Positions 31,036 to 40,014 of a DNA stretch of 64,000 nucleotides are shown here, piece by piece. A program made the position numbers and the translations under genes. Location: the NCBI RefSeq assembly GCF_022647665.1, contig NZ_CP071872.1:5022001-5086000 (forward strand), given 5' to 3'. Position 1 is the stretch's first letter. Each line of letters starts with the position of its first letter. The notes beneath the pieces were generated by a model, which saw only the letters and a program-made list of their open reading frames with translations, searched no databases and was not told the origin of the DNA. The DNA comes from Streptomyces formicae. GTDB taxonomy: Bacteria > Actinomycetota > Actinomycetes > Streptomycetales > Streptomycetaceae.

Positions 31036-32685
31036 TCAGGCGGTGGCCCGTGCGGCGGCGCGGCCTGCTTGGCGGCCTGAGAACAGGCAGCCGCCGAGGA
31101 ATGTGCCTTCCAGGGCTCGGTAGCCGTGCAGTCCTCCTCCCCCGAAGCCGCTGGCCTCCCCCGCGGCGTACAGACCGCGCAGGACGGTGCCGTCGTCCTT
31201 GAGGACCTGGCCGTCCAGGTCGGTGTGGAGTCCGCCGAGCGACTTGCGTGTGACGATGTGGAGTCGCACGCCGATGAGGGGGCCGGCTTTGGGGTCGAGC
31301 AGACGGTGCGGTGGTGCGGTGCGGATCAGCCGGTCGCCGAGGAATCGGCGGGCGTTGTGGACGGCCATGATCTGGCCGTCCTTGGTGTACGGGTTGGCCA
31401 GTTCCCTGTCGCGTGCCACGATCTCGCGGCGGATGCCGGCCGGGTCGAGGAGGGGCTGCTCGGTCAGGCCGTTCATCCGGCCGACGAGGTCGTCCAGGTG
31501 GTCGGCGACGACGAAGTCCTCACCGTGCTTCTTGAAGTCCTCGACCGTGCTCAGTGCGCCGCCTCTGGCCCGGCCGACGACCTGCCGGATGCTCTTGCCT
31601 GTCAGGTCCGGGTTCTGCTCGGATCCGGAGAGGGTGAACTCCTTCTCGATGATCTTCTGCGTGGTGATGAACCAGCTGTGGTCGTGGCCGGTGGACCTGA
31701 GGTGGTGCAAGGTACCCATGGTGTCGAACCCCGGGTACAGAGGGACGGGCAGACGCTTTCCCGTGGCGTCGAGCCAGAGGGATGACGGGCCGGGAAGGAT
31801 CCGGATGCCGTGCTGAGGCCAGATGGGGTTCCAGTTCTTCAGGCCCTCGGTGTAGTGCCACATCCGGTCGGCGTTGATGACGGAGGCGCCGGTCTTCTCG
31901 GCGATCCCGAGCATGCGGCCGTCGACGTACGCCGGAACGCCGGCGACCATGTGCCGGGGAGGACTTCCGAGTCTTGAGGGCCAGTTCCGGCGTACCAGTT
32001 CGTGGTTGCCTCCGATGCCTCCGGAGGCCACGACGACTGCTTGGGCGCTGAGTTCGAACGTTCCCGTGGCGGTCCGGGAGGTCGCCTCGCCGCGAGGCTG
32101 GTGGGCCGGCTCCAGAACGGTCCCCGCCACTCCCGTCACCGTTCCGTCGGTGAGTGTGATGTCATCGACGCGGTGGCGGAACCTGACGGTCACCAGGCCC
32201 TTGGCCACGGCTTCCCGCACGCGACGGGCGAACGGCTCGACCACCCCGGGCCCGGTGCCCCAGGTGACGTGGAACCGCGGTACGGAGTTCCCGGGGCCGA
32301 GCGCCCCGTATCCGCCGCGCTCGGCCCAGCCCACGACGGGGAAGAACCGCACTCCCTGGGAGCGCAGCCACGTTCGCTTCTCACCGGCCGCGAAGTCGAC
32401 GTAGGCGCGCGCCCATTGTCGCGGCCAGGCGTCCTCGGGACGGTCGAAACCCGCTGTTCCTTCCCAGTCCTGCCAGGCCAGTTCGACCGAGTCCTTGATG
32501 CCCATGCGGCGCTGCTCGGGTGAGTCCACGAAGAACAGGCCGCCCAGCGACCAGTGGGCCTGGCCACCGAGATTTGCCTCGGACTCCTGCTCGATGAGCA
32601 GGACCTTGCGGCCGGCGTCGGCCAGTTCGGCCGTCGCGACCAGTCCGGCGAGGCCGGCGCCTACGACGATGACATCTGCGTCCAT
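31036..32685 (-). CDS. FAD-dependent dehydrogenase (fumarate reductase/KstD-like flavoprotein)
   Basis: This 549-residue flavoprotein has MDADVIVVGAGLAGLVATAELADAGRKVLLIEQ (dinucleotide motif 9-14), a HWSLGGLFFVDSPEQRRMGI segment, RKSLGGLHTDLDGQVL and a final GLYAAGEASGFGGGGLHGYRALEGTFLGG FAD site. These mark the succinate/fumarate dehydrogenase-type family that desaturates carboxylates, tricarballylate or steroids. It is the last gene of the GntR/ABC/AtuA operon, 75 bases after the aldolase-like gene, so it probably oxidises an imported acid (inference). AGGAG lies ten bases before the ATG. Confidence 0.88.
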   Translation of the reverse strand: MDADVIVVGAGLAGLVATAELADAGRKVLLIEQESEANLGGQAHWSLGGLFFVDSPEQRRMGIKDSVELAWQDWEGTAGFDRPEDAWPRQWARAYVDFAAGEKRTWLRSQGVRFFPVVGWAERGGYGALGPGNSVPRFHVTWGTGPGVVEPFARRVREAVAKGLVTVRFRHRVDDITLTDGTVTGVAGTVLEPAHQPRGEATSRTATGTFELSAQAVVVASGGIGGNHELVRRNWPSRLGSPPRHMVAGVPAYVDGRMLGIAEKTGASVINADRMWHYTEGLKNWNPIWPQHGIRILPGPSSLWLDATGKRLPVPLYPGFDTMGTLHHLRSTGHDHSWFITTQKIIEKEFTLSGSEQNPDLTGKSIRQVVGRARGGALSTVEDFKKHGEDFVVADHLDDLVGRMNGLTEQPLLDPAGIRREIVARDRELANPYTKDGQIMAVHNARRFLGDRLIRTAPPHRLLDPKAGPLIGVRLHIVTRKSLGGLHTDLDGQVLKDDGTVLRGLYAAGEASGFGGGGLHGYRALEGTFLGGCLFSGRQAGRAAARATA

Positions 32686-32760
32686 GCCTGTGCGGCTCCT
32701 TCGTGCGAGGGCGGACGTCCCTTCCCGTGGGACCAGCGGGGCGAGCCGCATCGTGGTGCG

Positions 32761-33468
32761 TCAGTGGATCTCGCTTGATGCCTTGAGTGCCTGGTGCAGG
32801 TCGGTGATGGTGAAGGAGTCCGCCCGGACGGCGGCGAGCAGTGCTTGCTCGCGCCGGGTGACCGTGCCGGCCCCGGCCAGAACCTGGTCGACCAGGTGGG
32901 CGGGGATGCGGACCGCGCCGTGCTGATCGGCGTGGATGAGCTCCCCGTGGTGGACTTCCATGCCGTGCACACTCACCGGGCGGCCGAAGTCCACGACCCA
33001 GGTGTGGGCGCGTGAGGGCACCGTTCCCGCGGCCAGCAGCTGAAAGCCCCGGGCGTTGTCGTCGACGTCGCGGATGCTTCCGTTGGTGACGACACCGAGG
33101 CAGCCGAGGCGTTGGTGGATGGTGGTGTTGACCTCGCCCCACATGCATCCGCTGCCGGCTCGGGCTCCGTCGAGGTCCTCCATCACCATGACGGTGGGTC
33201 CCGGCCCTTGTGCGACGTAATCGTAGTAGGCCGCCCTCAGCCGGGCCGCGGCCTCCTTGTCCTCGGGAGGCTCGACGGCGCGGATGGTGGCCGTGCGGGC
33301 GAAGCCCACCATCGGCGGCAGCTCCGGGTAGATGCAGCGCAGCGGCCGGGAGGTGAAGCAGGGCAGGTCGAAGTCGGGATCGACGAGGTCGAGGGCGTTG
33401 CACACGGTGGGTGTGTCGAGCTGCCGGAGCCGTAGGAGCTGTTCGCCGGTGACGGTTGGTTCAGACAT
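32761..33468 (-). CDS. RraA-like protein (oxaloacetate/HMG-type aldolase fold)
   Basis: This 235-residue protein belongs to the RraA/HMG-aldolase family: TPTVCNALDLVD at the start, GEVNTTIHQRLGCLGVVTNGSIRDVDD for the substrate and metal loop, and HGELIHADQHGAVRIP near the end. Class-II members cleave 4-hydroxy-4-methyl-2-oxoglutarate or decarboxylate oxaloacetate using Mg2+. Others, such as E. coli RraA, bind RNase E. In this catabolic operon an aldolase role is more likely. It overlaps the DUF4387 gene by eight bases. Confidence 0.85.
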   Translation of the reverse strand: MSEPTVTGEQLLRLRQLDTPTVCNALDLVDPDFDLPCFTSRPLRCIYPELPPMVGFARTATIRAVEPPEDKEAAARLRAAYYDYVAQGPGPTVMVMEDLDGARAGSGCMWGEVNTTIHQRLGCLGVVTNGSIRDVDDNARGFQLLAAGTVPSRAHTWVVDFGRPVSVHGMEVHHGELIHADQHGAVRIPAHLVDQVLAGAGTVTRREQALLAAVRADSFTITDLHQALKASSEIH

Positions 33469-33832
33469 GGGCGCCGACCGCTTCTCCCCCGCCGAGGTGG
33501 CGGTCGGCGACGGGGAGGGAGGCGAGGGGGACGTGGTGCTGGCCGGCGTGTACGTCACGGTCGTGCAGGCTGGCCTGGGTGACCGGGCGGGGGAAGGAGA
33601 TCTTGACGACGTTCAGCTTGGGGATGCGGAAGATCTCGATGTGTTCGGCCTCGACCCTGTAAAGGTCGGCGATGACCTGTTCGTTGAGGAAGTCCTCGTC
33701 GGCCGCGATGGCGTAGCCCGTGGCGTCCTTCATGAACGTCTCCATGGTGACCCAGAACGGGCCGGCGTTCTTGGAGCGGATCTCGAGGGCGTAGTCGCCG
33801 AGCCGGGGGGTGCGGTGGCGGGCCTCAGACAC
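33461..33832 (-). CDS. DUF4387 protein
   Basis: This 123-residue protein has the DUF4387 core: LEIRSKNAGPFWVTMETFMKD, then VIADLYRVEAEHIEIFRIPKLNVVKISFPRP. Its function is undescribed. In actinobacteria and proteobacteria this family travels with DUF1446/AtuA, as here, and may be a small subunit of the same enzyme. It overlaps both neighbours by eight bases. Residues after 85 (HDRDVHAGQHHVPLA) look like a linker. Confidence 0.87.
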   Translation of the reverse strand: MSEARHRTPRLGDYALEIRSKNAGPFWVTMETFMKDATGYAIAADEDFLNEQVIADLYRVEAEHIEIFRIPKLNVVKISFPRPVTQASLHDRDVHAGQHHVPLASLPVADRHLGGGEAVGAHV

Positions 33833-35216
33833 GGGTGACCTCGCGGGTGTGGTGGGTGCGGAACATGGAGCTGGGTGAGTCGACTTCGACGACGTGGTTG
33901 AGGACGAACTCGTAGGCGGCGCCGCGTTCGGTCTCGGCCGGGGAGGTGGCGAAGGCGAAGCTCGGCAGGTAGTGCATCTCGGGCAGCGGCAGGTGCAGCA
34001 TCAGCGGGTTGGCGACCTTGGCGATGGCGGTGGCGGTTGCCTGGGTGGGGGCGTTGACCAGGAGCATCACGCCGACTTCGCGCGCGGGACCGGTGTCGGG
34101 GTCGATGTCCTGGAGGATCGCGTTGTGCCCGTACAGGCGGATGTCGAGGGCGTAGTCGTCCGTGTTCAGCCCGAGGGTCTGTGCGATGCGCTCGGCGAGC
34201 ATCGTGCGAAGCAGTGCGGCCCATCGGTCGATGTTGGCGGCGATGTAGGGGTCGCGGATGCCGGTGAACGAGACCGTCTCGTAGCCGGTGATGCGGGAGC
34301 CTTCGAGCTTGATCGTGTGCTGTTCGGCGGGCTCGAAGCGGGAGCCCTCCACTCGGACGCGGCGGTCGTCGAGTGCCGTGTAGTCGGCGCTGGAGACATC
34401 GAGGGTGCCGGCGGGTTCGCGCATGCGGTAGGGGTTGACGGTCTCGTAGAGCATGTGCGCGGCGACGGAGATGGGGGTGCAGGCGGAGTCCGGGTCGAGG
34501 GGCTCGATGACGAAGCCGGACCGGTCGATGGTGGCGAAGACGCCGCCGGCACGGGGGTTGGTGGTGCACTGGCCGCCGCATTCGACGATCTTCGCGGCGT
34601 GCCAGGTCGGCCCGGGCGGCATGCCGAGCATGAGAGGGACAGCGGCCGCGACGGCCGTGTCGGTGGCTCGGCCCGCCAGGACGACCTGGGCCCCTGCCCG
34701 GATGGCGTCGGCGATGGGTTCGTGGCCCATCATGCCGACGATGTGCGTGCAGTCCTCCAACGTGGCCGCTTCGAGAGGGCCGAGCGGCGCGAGGGGCTGG
34801 ATGCGGCCGGCGTCCAGTTGCTCCTTGAGGAAGGTGGAGTTCTGCTCGCTGTAGATGCGGGCGATCTTCAGGCCGAGACCGGTCTCGGCCAGGATGTCCT
34901 CGGCGATGCCGGCGACCCAGTCGACTCCGGAATCGGTGCCACCGGTGCCGCACGAGCCGACGACCAGGGGGATGCCGGCGCGGGCGGCCGCGTCGAGGAG
35001 GATGCGCAGGTCGCGGGCGACGGCCGCGGCGGTGGTCTTCGCGGTGCCGGTGCCCAGGTAGTAGGGGCCGGAGTCGGTGGAGCCGCCGTCGACGGCGATG
35101 ACGTGGGGGTTGAGCGTCAGGCCACGTTCGACGGTGGCCGGATCGAAGCCGGCGCCGAGCATGCCGGAGGGCACCAGCATGCCGACCCGGTCGGCGGCAT
35201 CAGCGGACGGAGGCAT
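33825..35216 (-). CDS. AtuA/DUF1446-family protein
   Basis: This 463-residue protein belongs to the DUF1446 family, to which AtuA of acyclic-terpene utilisation belongs. Landmarks are HVIAVDGGSTDSGPYYLGTG, VVGSCGTGGTDSGVDW, VVLAGRATDTAV, and ECGGQCTTNPRAGGVFATID. The AtuA protein is essential for citronellol growth in Pseudomonas, but its exact chemistry is not settled. Here it precedes DUF4387, an RraA-like aldolase and a FAD dehydrogenase in one operon. The start overlaps the ABC ATPase tail by 17 bases. Confidence 0.88.
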   Translation of the reverse strand: MPPSADAADRVGMLVPSGMLGAGFDPATVERGLTLNPHVIAVDGGSTDSGPYYLGTGTAKTTAAAVARDLRILLDAAARAGIPLVVGSCGTGGTDSGVDWVAGIAEDILAETGLGLKIARIYSEQNSTFLKEQLDAGRIQPLAPLGPLEAATLEDCTHIVGMMGHEPIADAIRAGAQVVLAGRATDTAVAAAVPLMLGMPPGPTWHAAKIVECGGQCTTNPRAGGVFATIDRSGFVIEPLDPDSACTPISVAAHMLYETVNPYRMREPAGTLDVSSADYTALDDRRVRVEGSRFEPAEQHTIKLEGSRITGYETVSFTGIRDPYIAANIDRWAALLRTMLAERIAQTLGLNTDDYALDIRLYGHNAILQDIDPDTGPAREVGVMLLVNAPTQATATAIAKVANPLMLHLPLPEMHYLPSFAFATSPAETERGAAYEFVLNHVVEVDSPSSMFRTHHTREVTRV

Positions 35217-36359
35217 GGTGGTTCTCCTCGTTCGTGGAGGGGTCCTCCGTGGAGAGGGCTTCCGTGGAGGGGTCTTCCGTGGACGTCTCTTCGTGGAAGA
35301 CGCGGATGTCTTCGGCAGGCAGACTGACGGTGAGTGAGGACGCCTCGATGCGCCTGGTGGTGGTCACCGCGACCGGCGTGTTGCTGATGCGGATGCTGTA
35401 GCGGAGGTGGTCGCCCAGATAGGCGTGGTTGTCCACCTTCGCCGTGATGGTGTTCGCCGCAGGCGTGGCCTCGGTACGGGCGCGATGGATCTCGATGTTC
35501 TCGGGCCTGATGGTGATCCGGACCGGACCGACGCGCTTGTCGGTGTGCGGCACCGTGATCTCGCCTTCCATGCCGTCGATACGGATGCGGGCGTGGTGCC
35601 CGTCTGCCCGGGTGACGGTGGCGGGCAGAATGTTGGCGGTTCCGACGAAGTCGGCGACGAACAGGTCGGCTGGGTTCTCGTAGATGTCGGTGGGGGTGCC
35701 GATCTGCCGCACGCGTCCGCGGTCCAGGACGGCGATGCGGTCGCTGACGGACAGGGCTTCGTCCTGGTCGTGGGTGACGAAGACGGTGGTGACGCCCACG
35801 TGCTCCTGAAGGGTCTTCAGCCACTGCCGGGAACGGTCGCGCAGTTTGGCGTCGAGGTTCGAGAACGGCTCGTCCAGCAGCAGCATGTCCGGGGGGTGGG
35901 CCAGGGCCCGGGCAAGGGCGACGCGCTGCTGCTGGCCCCCGAGAGCTCGTGCGGATAGCGCTTGGCGTGCCGGCCGAGCTCGACGAGTTCGAGGACCTCG
36001 TGGATGCGGCGATCCCGCCGCGCCTTGTCGACCTTGCGCAGTTTGAGGGGGTAGCCGACGTTGTCGTAGACAGACATGTGGGGCCAGATCGCGTACGACT
36101 GGAAGACCACCCCGCAGTTGCGGTGCTCGGGTTCGACGTTGACGCGGCCGTGGTCGTAGACGACGCGGTCGCCGAACGCGATGCTCCCGGAGTCCGGTCG
36201 ATGCAGGCCGGCTATCGACCACAACGTGGTGGACTTGCCGCAGCCACTCGGTCCGAGGAGGGTGAAGATCTCCCCGTCGTGCACGGTCAGCGACAGGTCG
36301 TGCAGGGCGCGGTGGCCGGTGAACTGTTTGGTGATGCCGCGCAGGTGAAGGTCAGGCAC
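35200..36359 (-). pseudogene. Iron(III)/carboxylate-type ABC transporter ATPase, frameshifted
   Basis: In one frame GTG 36359 starts VPDLHLRGITKQF and holds Walker A GPSGCGKST (36-44) and the Q-loop region. The frame is lost at LSG. The next frame continues GGQQQRVALARAL, Walker B LLLDEP, VTHDQDEAL and a TOBE tail ending NEENHHASVR. The break is a run of five G's (35936-35940 on the plus strand) where six are needed for LSGGQ, so one base is missing. The gene is otherwise complete (about 386 codons). The importer may be dead, or the base may be a sequencing error. Confidence 0.85.
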
Positions 36360-38094
36360 GAAGACGCACCCCCAGCAGGGCGCGGCCGGCACCCAGGACA
36401 ACCAGGGTGATGATCATCTGGATAACTCCCAACGCGGCGACGGTCCCGCCGGTGCTCGTCGCTGCGAGCTGCAGCATGGTCAGACCGAGAACGGGTGTCT
36501 TGTCGGTGACGAGGAAAACTGCCGGTTCGGCGTCGTTGAGCATCGACACGAACAGCAGGACGAACGAGGCCGCCATGGCGGGGGCGACCAGGCGGAAGAC
36601 GACGGTGCGCATCGCTTTCCACCAGGTGGCGCCAGAGGTGCGGGCGGCGTTGTCGAGCTCGGCGCCGATGCCGGCCAGTGCCGGGTAGAAGGCGCTGTAG
36701 CCGAGGGCGAGGCTGCGGACGGCGAAGGCGATGCCGATCCCCCACAGACTGGAGCGCACCGCTCCCGACTTGTCGAGGAGGGCGAAGCTCCAGAAGAACG
36801 CCATGCCGGTGATCAGGGCGGGCATCATCCGCGGCCAGAGCATGCCCTGTTGCAGTGAGCCGCGGAAGCGGAAGTCGGAACGGTGGGCGACGACGGACAG
36901 CACGGTGATGACGAGCGTGGTCAGCGCGCCGCCGACGGTGGCGATGAGGAGGCTGTTGACGAGCGAGTTGGTGTAGAGCGGGTTGTCGAAGACGGCGGAG
37001 AAGTTGTCGAGGGTGAGCACGCTCCACGGGGAGATGAAGGGCGACAGGATCGAGGTGAAGGCCGCCAGGACGATCCCGGCGAGGGGCGTGATGACGGACA
37101 CCAGCAGGACGAGTGCGATGACGGCACTCAGCACCCATCGCCACCGCCCCAAGGGGAGCACGCGGACGCCTGTGGGCTTTCCGGACGTGGTGGTGAAGCG
37201 TGCGGTGTCTCCCACGAGGCGGTTGCGCAGCAGAAGCAGTCCCGAGACCGTGACCAGCAGGAACACGGCGCCGGCGGACACCAGCCCCTGCTGGGACTCG
37301 TTGACCCAGTGGTCGTACAGGTAGGTGGAGATGAGGCTGATCCTGCTAGAGAAGCCGAGGATCAGCGGCAGCCCGAGGACCTCCATGGACAACGCGAACA
37401 CCAGCAGAGCCGCGTTGGTGACAGCGGGGCGCAGCAGGGGCAGGCTGACCGAGATCAGGCTGCGCAGCGGCCCGGCGCCGGAGGTGCGTGCGGCGTCTTC
37501 CAGGGCCGGGTCGATGGAGAGCAGGGTGCCGCGGCAGAGCAGGTAGACCACGGGCGAGGCCACGCTCATGCCGACCAGGGCCATGCCGGGAATGCTGTAC
37601 AGGTCGACCGGCATGCCGAGGACCGTGTTGGTCTTCAGCCAGGAGGACGCGAAGCCGGCGGGGGTCCACATCACCGCCCATCCGAGGATGAGCACGAGGC
37701 CCGGCAGGGCCAGCGGGACGAGCAGTACCGTCGAGAGAAGTCCGCGGCCCGGGAGGTCGGTGCGCGTGAGGAGGACCGCGCACGCGACGCCGAACACAAG
37801 CGAGCCTGCCGTGTTGAGGGCGGCGAACAGGACGGAGTTGACCACTGCCGTCCACCAACTCCCGTCGGTCAGCAGGGCATGGTAGTTGTCCCAGGTGAGG
37901 TGTCCACCGGAGTCGTAGAGCGGAGTGGACCAGCCAGAAGCCATGGCCACGGGCACGATGGGGCCGATGATCACCAGAAGGGCCAGTGCCCACAGGAGAT
38001 GGTGACTGGCGTCGGTGGAGAGTCCGCGTCGGCGTCGACGCACCGGCCGGTCCTGCCCACGAGCAGGCGGGGGACGCAGTCCGGTGAGGCTCAT
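36352..38094 (-). CDS. Fused ABC permease (AfuB/ThiP-like)
   Basis: This 580-residue permease contains two permease units, each with an EAA-type loop: EDAARTSGAGPLRSLISVSLPLLRPA and NAARTSGATWWKAMRTVVFRLVAPAM. About twelve hydrophobic segments can be counted. This two-in-one form is typical of Fe3+, thiamine and related importers. ATG 38094 overlaps the binding-protein stop by four bases, and its stop overlaps the ATPase start by eight. It would move the ligand of the adjacent lipoprotein. Confidence 0.9.
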   Translation of the reverse strand: MSLTGLRPPPARGQDRPVRRRRRGLSTDASHHLLWALALLVIIGPIVPVAMASGWSTPLYDSGGHLTWDNYHALLTDGSWWTAVVNSVLFAALNTAGSLVFGVACAVLLTRTDLPGRGLLSTVLLVPLALPGLVLILGWAVMWTPAGFASSWLKTNTVLGMPVDLYSIPGMALVGMSVASPVVYLLCRGTLLSIDPALEDAARTSGAGPLRSLISVSLPLLRPAVTNAALLVFALSMEVLGLPLILGFSSRISLISTYLYDHWVNESQQGLVSAGAVFLLVTVSGLLLLRNRLVGDTARFTTTSGKPTGVRVLPLGRWRWVLSAVIALVLLVSVITPLAGIVLAAFTSILSPFISPWSVLTLDNFSAVFDNPLYTNSLVNSLLIATVGGALTTLVITVLSVVAHRSDFRFRGSLQQGMLWPRMMPALITGMAFFWSFALLDKSGAVRSSLWGIGIAFAVRSLALGYSAFYPALAGIGAELDNAARTSGATWWKAMRTVVFRLVAPAMAASFVLLFVSMLNDAEPAVFLVTDKTPVLGLTMLQLAATSTGGTVAALGVIQMIITLVVLGAGRALLGVRLRA

Positions 38095-39209
38095 CGGCCG
38101 TATGCCTTCTTCCACCGGGCCTCTATGGCGGGCTTGCCCTCGACGATGCCTTCGGGGTAGCCGCCGATGATCAGGTTGCCGGCGCCCACCGCCTGCTTGA
38201 TGGCCGGTACTCCGTAGGCGCACGTGACGCCGTCGCGGTAGGGAGTGAATCCGCCCTTGCAGGCCGCTTCCTGGCCCTCCACGGACAGCATGAAGTTGAC
38301 GAAGACCTTCGCCGCGTCGGGCGACGTCGCCTTCCTGGTGACGGCGACGGCCCGCGGGAGCAGGGGCGTCCCGTCGGTGAGATAGGCGTAGTCGAGGATC
38401 TTGGCGGCATCGCCGGTGATCAGCGCACGCACGGTGCCGGAGACGAAGTAGGCCGCCTGGTACTGCCCCTGGGCGAGCTTCTGCATGAGGTTGCCGTTGC
38501 CGGACTCCACCCCGGAGTTCGGTCCGAGTCGTTCGATGTTCTTCCAGCCGGCCTCGCCGTGCTTGCCGAGGTAGCCGGCGACGGCACCGAAGGAGATGGG
38601 GTTGCCGATGTGTGTGGTGGCGACCTTGCCCTTGAGCGAGTCGGACAGCTCGGCCAGTGACGTGACGTCCTTGGGCTGCTTGTCCTCGGGGATGAGCGCG
38701 CTGTTGTAGACGGCGATGATCGGGTCCTCCGACATCGCCACCACGCCCGGTGCGAGCCGTGCGTAGGACGGGAGGTTCTTGACATTGGGGTCGGTGTAGT
38801 CGACGACGTTGCCCTTGTCGACGAAGTTCAGCATTCCGACCGCGTCCACGGGCATGACGACGTCGGCTGTACGCACGCCGGTGGCGGTCTCGGTGGCGTA
38901 CCGCTGGAAGGTCTGTTTGTCGTCCATGCTGAGGACCCGCAGGTCCAGCTCGGGGTACTTGGCCTCGAACGCCTCGATGACGGGCCTCATCTGCTGCTCG
39001 TCGGCGCTGGTGTACAGGAGGACCGATCCTTGCTTCTTCGCCCTGGCGAGCGTGGCGGCGTCGACGGGAGTGACGGCCGATGCCTTCCCGACGTCGACGG
39101 AGGCGGCCGGCGCAGGGGAGGCATCGCCGCCCGGCGATGTGCCGCAGGCGGCCAGGGTGACGGCACAGGCAGCCGCCAGAACGCTCGCTCTCGGTATTGA
39201 GATCATCAT
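38091..39209 (-). CDS. Iron/carboxylate-type ABC substrate-binding lipoprotein
   Basis: This 372-residue lipoprotein has a signal peptide with lipobox LAAC (Cys22). Family features are GSVLLYTSADEQQMRPVIEAFEAKYPELDLRVL and DVVMPVDAVGMLNFVDKGNV, followed by AVAVTRKATSPDAAKVFVNFML. These match the SBP_bac_6/8 (AfuA/FbpA) group, whose members bind Fe3+, 2-aminoethylphosphonate or organic acids. The catabolic genes behind it favour an organic ligand. GAGG is close to the first of two adjacent ATGs (39209 and 39206). Confidence 0.9.
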   Translation of the reverse strand: MMISIPRASVLAAACAVTLAACGTSPGGDASPAPAASVDVGKASAVTPVDAATLARAKKQGSVLLYTSADEQQMRPVIEAFEAKYPELDLRVLSMDDKQTFQRYATETATGVRTADVVMPVDAVGMLNFVDKGNVVDYTDPNVKNLPSYARLAPGVVAMSEDPIIAVYNSALIPEDKQPKDVTSLAELSDSLKGKVATTHIGNPISFGAVAGYLGKHGEAGWKNIERLGPNSGVESGNGNLMQKLAQGQYQAAYFVSGTVRALITGDAAKILDYAYLTDGTPLLPRAVAVTRKATSPDAAKVFVNFMLSVEGQEAACKGGFTPYRDGVTCAYGVPAIKQAVGAGNLIIGGYPEGIVEGKPAIEARWKKAYGR

Positions 39210-39223
39210 CGATCCTCACTATT

Positions 39224-39233
39224 TGCTATAGCA
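39224..39233. promoter_or_regulatory. GntR operator copy 1, before the binding-protein gene
   Basis: TGCTATAGCA is a perfect palindrome inside TATTTGCTATAGCATCA. It lies 15 bases before the binding-protein ATG and matches the second copy at 40005-40014 over about 15 bases. Confidence 0.75.
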
Positions 39234-39272
39234 TCAACTCGGTGGCTCAGTCGGCCTGCGCCGCGCGCCCTT

Positions 39273-39989
39273 TCAGTCGGAGAAGCGGTTCGTGACCCGG
39301 GAGAGGTTGGAGTCGTGGCTGTGCGCACGCATCAATTCCTCGGCGCGCTCACCATCACCGGCTGCGATGGCGTCGAAAATCGCCCGGTGCTCCTGGTAGC
39401 GCTCCGCGACCGCGTCCCGGCGTTCGCCGCGGACCTCCGTCAGAACGCTACGGCGCCGCTCGTCAGCTCCGAAGGCATCGACCGTGTGCAGCATCTGGAT
39501 CAAGGTGGCGTTACCGCTGGCCTGGTCGACCAGCGCGTGGAACCGCCGCATGCAATCCAGAATCCCGATCACCAGGTCGCGCTCCTGACTGCTGCCGGCC
39601 TCCACCGCACCGATTTCGTCCCGCAGCGCGTCCGCCCGGTCCAGGCAGGCCCGCATCTCCCGGCGTTGGGCCGCCGTCGACTTCTCGGCGGCCAGCCGTG
39701 CGGACAGTGCGCGGAGCACGTCCTCGATCATCGTGAACTCGCGCAGCTCGTCCTCGTCGAACTTGGCGATACGAACGGACCGCGGGCCCACTCGTTCCAC
39801 CAGCCGGTCCTGCCCGAGGCGCCGTAGCGCCTCGCGGACGGGGGTCGCGCTGATGCTGAGGGAGTCGGCCAGCCCTCGCTCGGTCACCTTCTCGCCACGC
39901 TTGAGCACGCCGGTGACGATGGCTTCGCGGATCGCGGCGTACGCCTGGTCCCCGAGTGTCACCGGTGACGAGAGCTGCGGAAGCGTCAT
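39273..39989 (-). CDS. GntR/FadR-family regulator with FCD domain
   Basis: This 238-residue regulator has the winged HTH (LGDQAYAAIREAIVTGVLKRGEKVTERGLADSLSISATPVREALRRLGQDRLVERVG) and a helical FCD domain (FTMIEDVLRALSARLAA and IGILDCMRRFHALVDQASGN) that binds carboxylic acids. It is the first gene of the operon, 63 bases before the binding protein, and TGCTAYAGCA sites lie on both sides of it. It probably represses the operon until its acid ligand appears. ATG 39989 is used; ATG 40001 is also open and would start at the operator edge. Confidence 0.9.
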   Translation of the reverse strand: MTLPQLSSPVTLGDQAYAAIREAIVTGVLKRGEKVTERGLADSLSISATPVREALRRLGQDRLVERVGPRSVRIAKFDEDELREFTMIEDVLRALSARLAAEKSTAAQRREMRACLDRADALRDEIGAVEAGSSQERDLVIGILDCMRRFHALVDQASGNATLIQMLHTVDAFGADERRRSVLTEVRGERRDAVAERYQEHRAIFDAIAAGDGERAEELMRAHSHDSNLSRVTNRFSD

Positions 39990-40004
39990 GCGCAGTACCA
40001 TATT

Positions 40005-40014
40005 TGCTACAGCA
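40005..40014. promoter_or_regulatory. GntR operator copy 2, before the gntR gene
   Basis: TGCTACAGCA sits in TATTTGCTACAGCATCA, one base different from copy 1. It is directly upstream of the regulator start, which suggests autoregulation. Confidence 0.72.

Noticed and set aside
33461..33832. RNase E inhibitor function for the RraA-like neighbour
   Set aside because: The gene lies in a catabolic operon with AtuA and DUF4387, so an aldolase/decarboxylase role is the more economical reading, although not proven.
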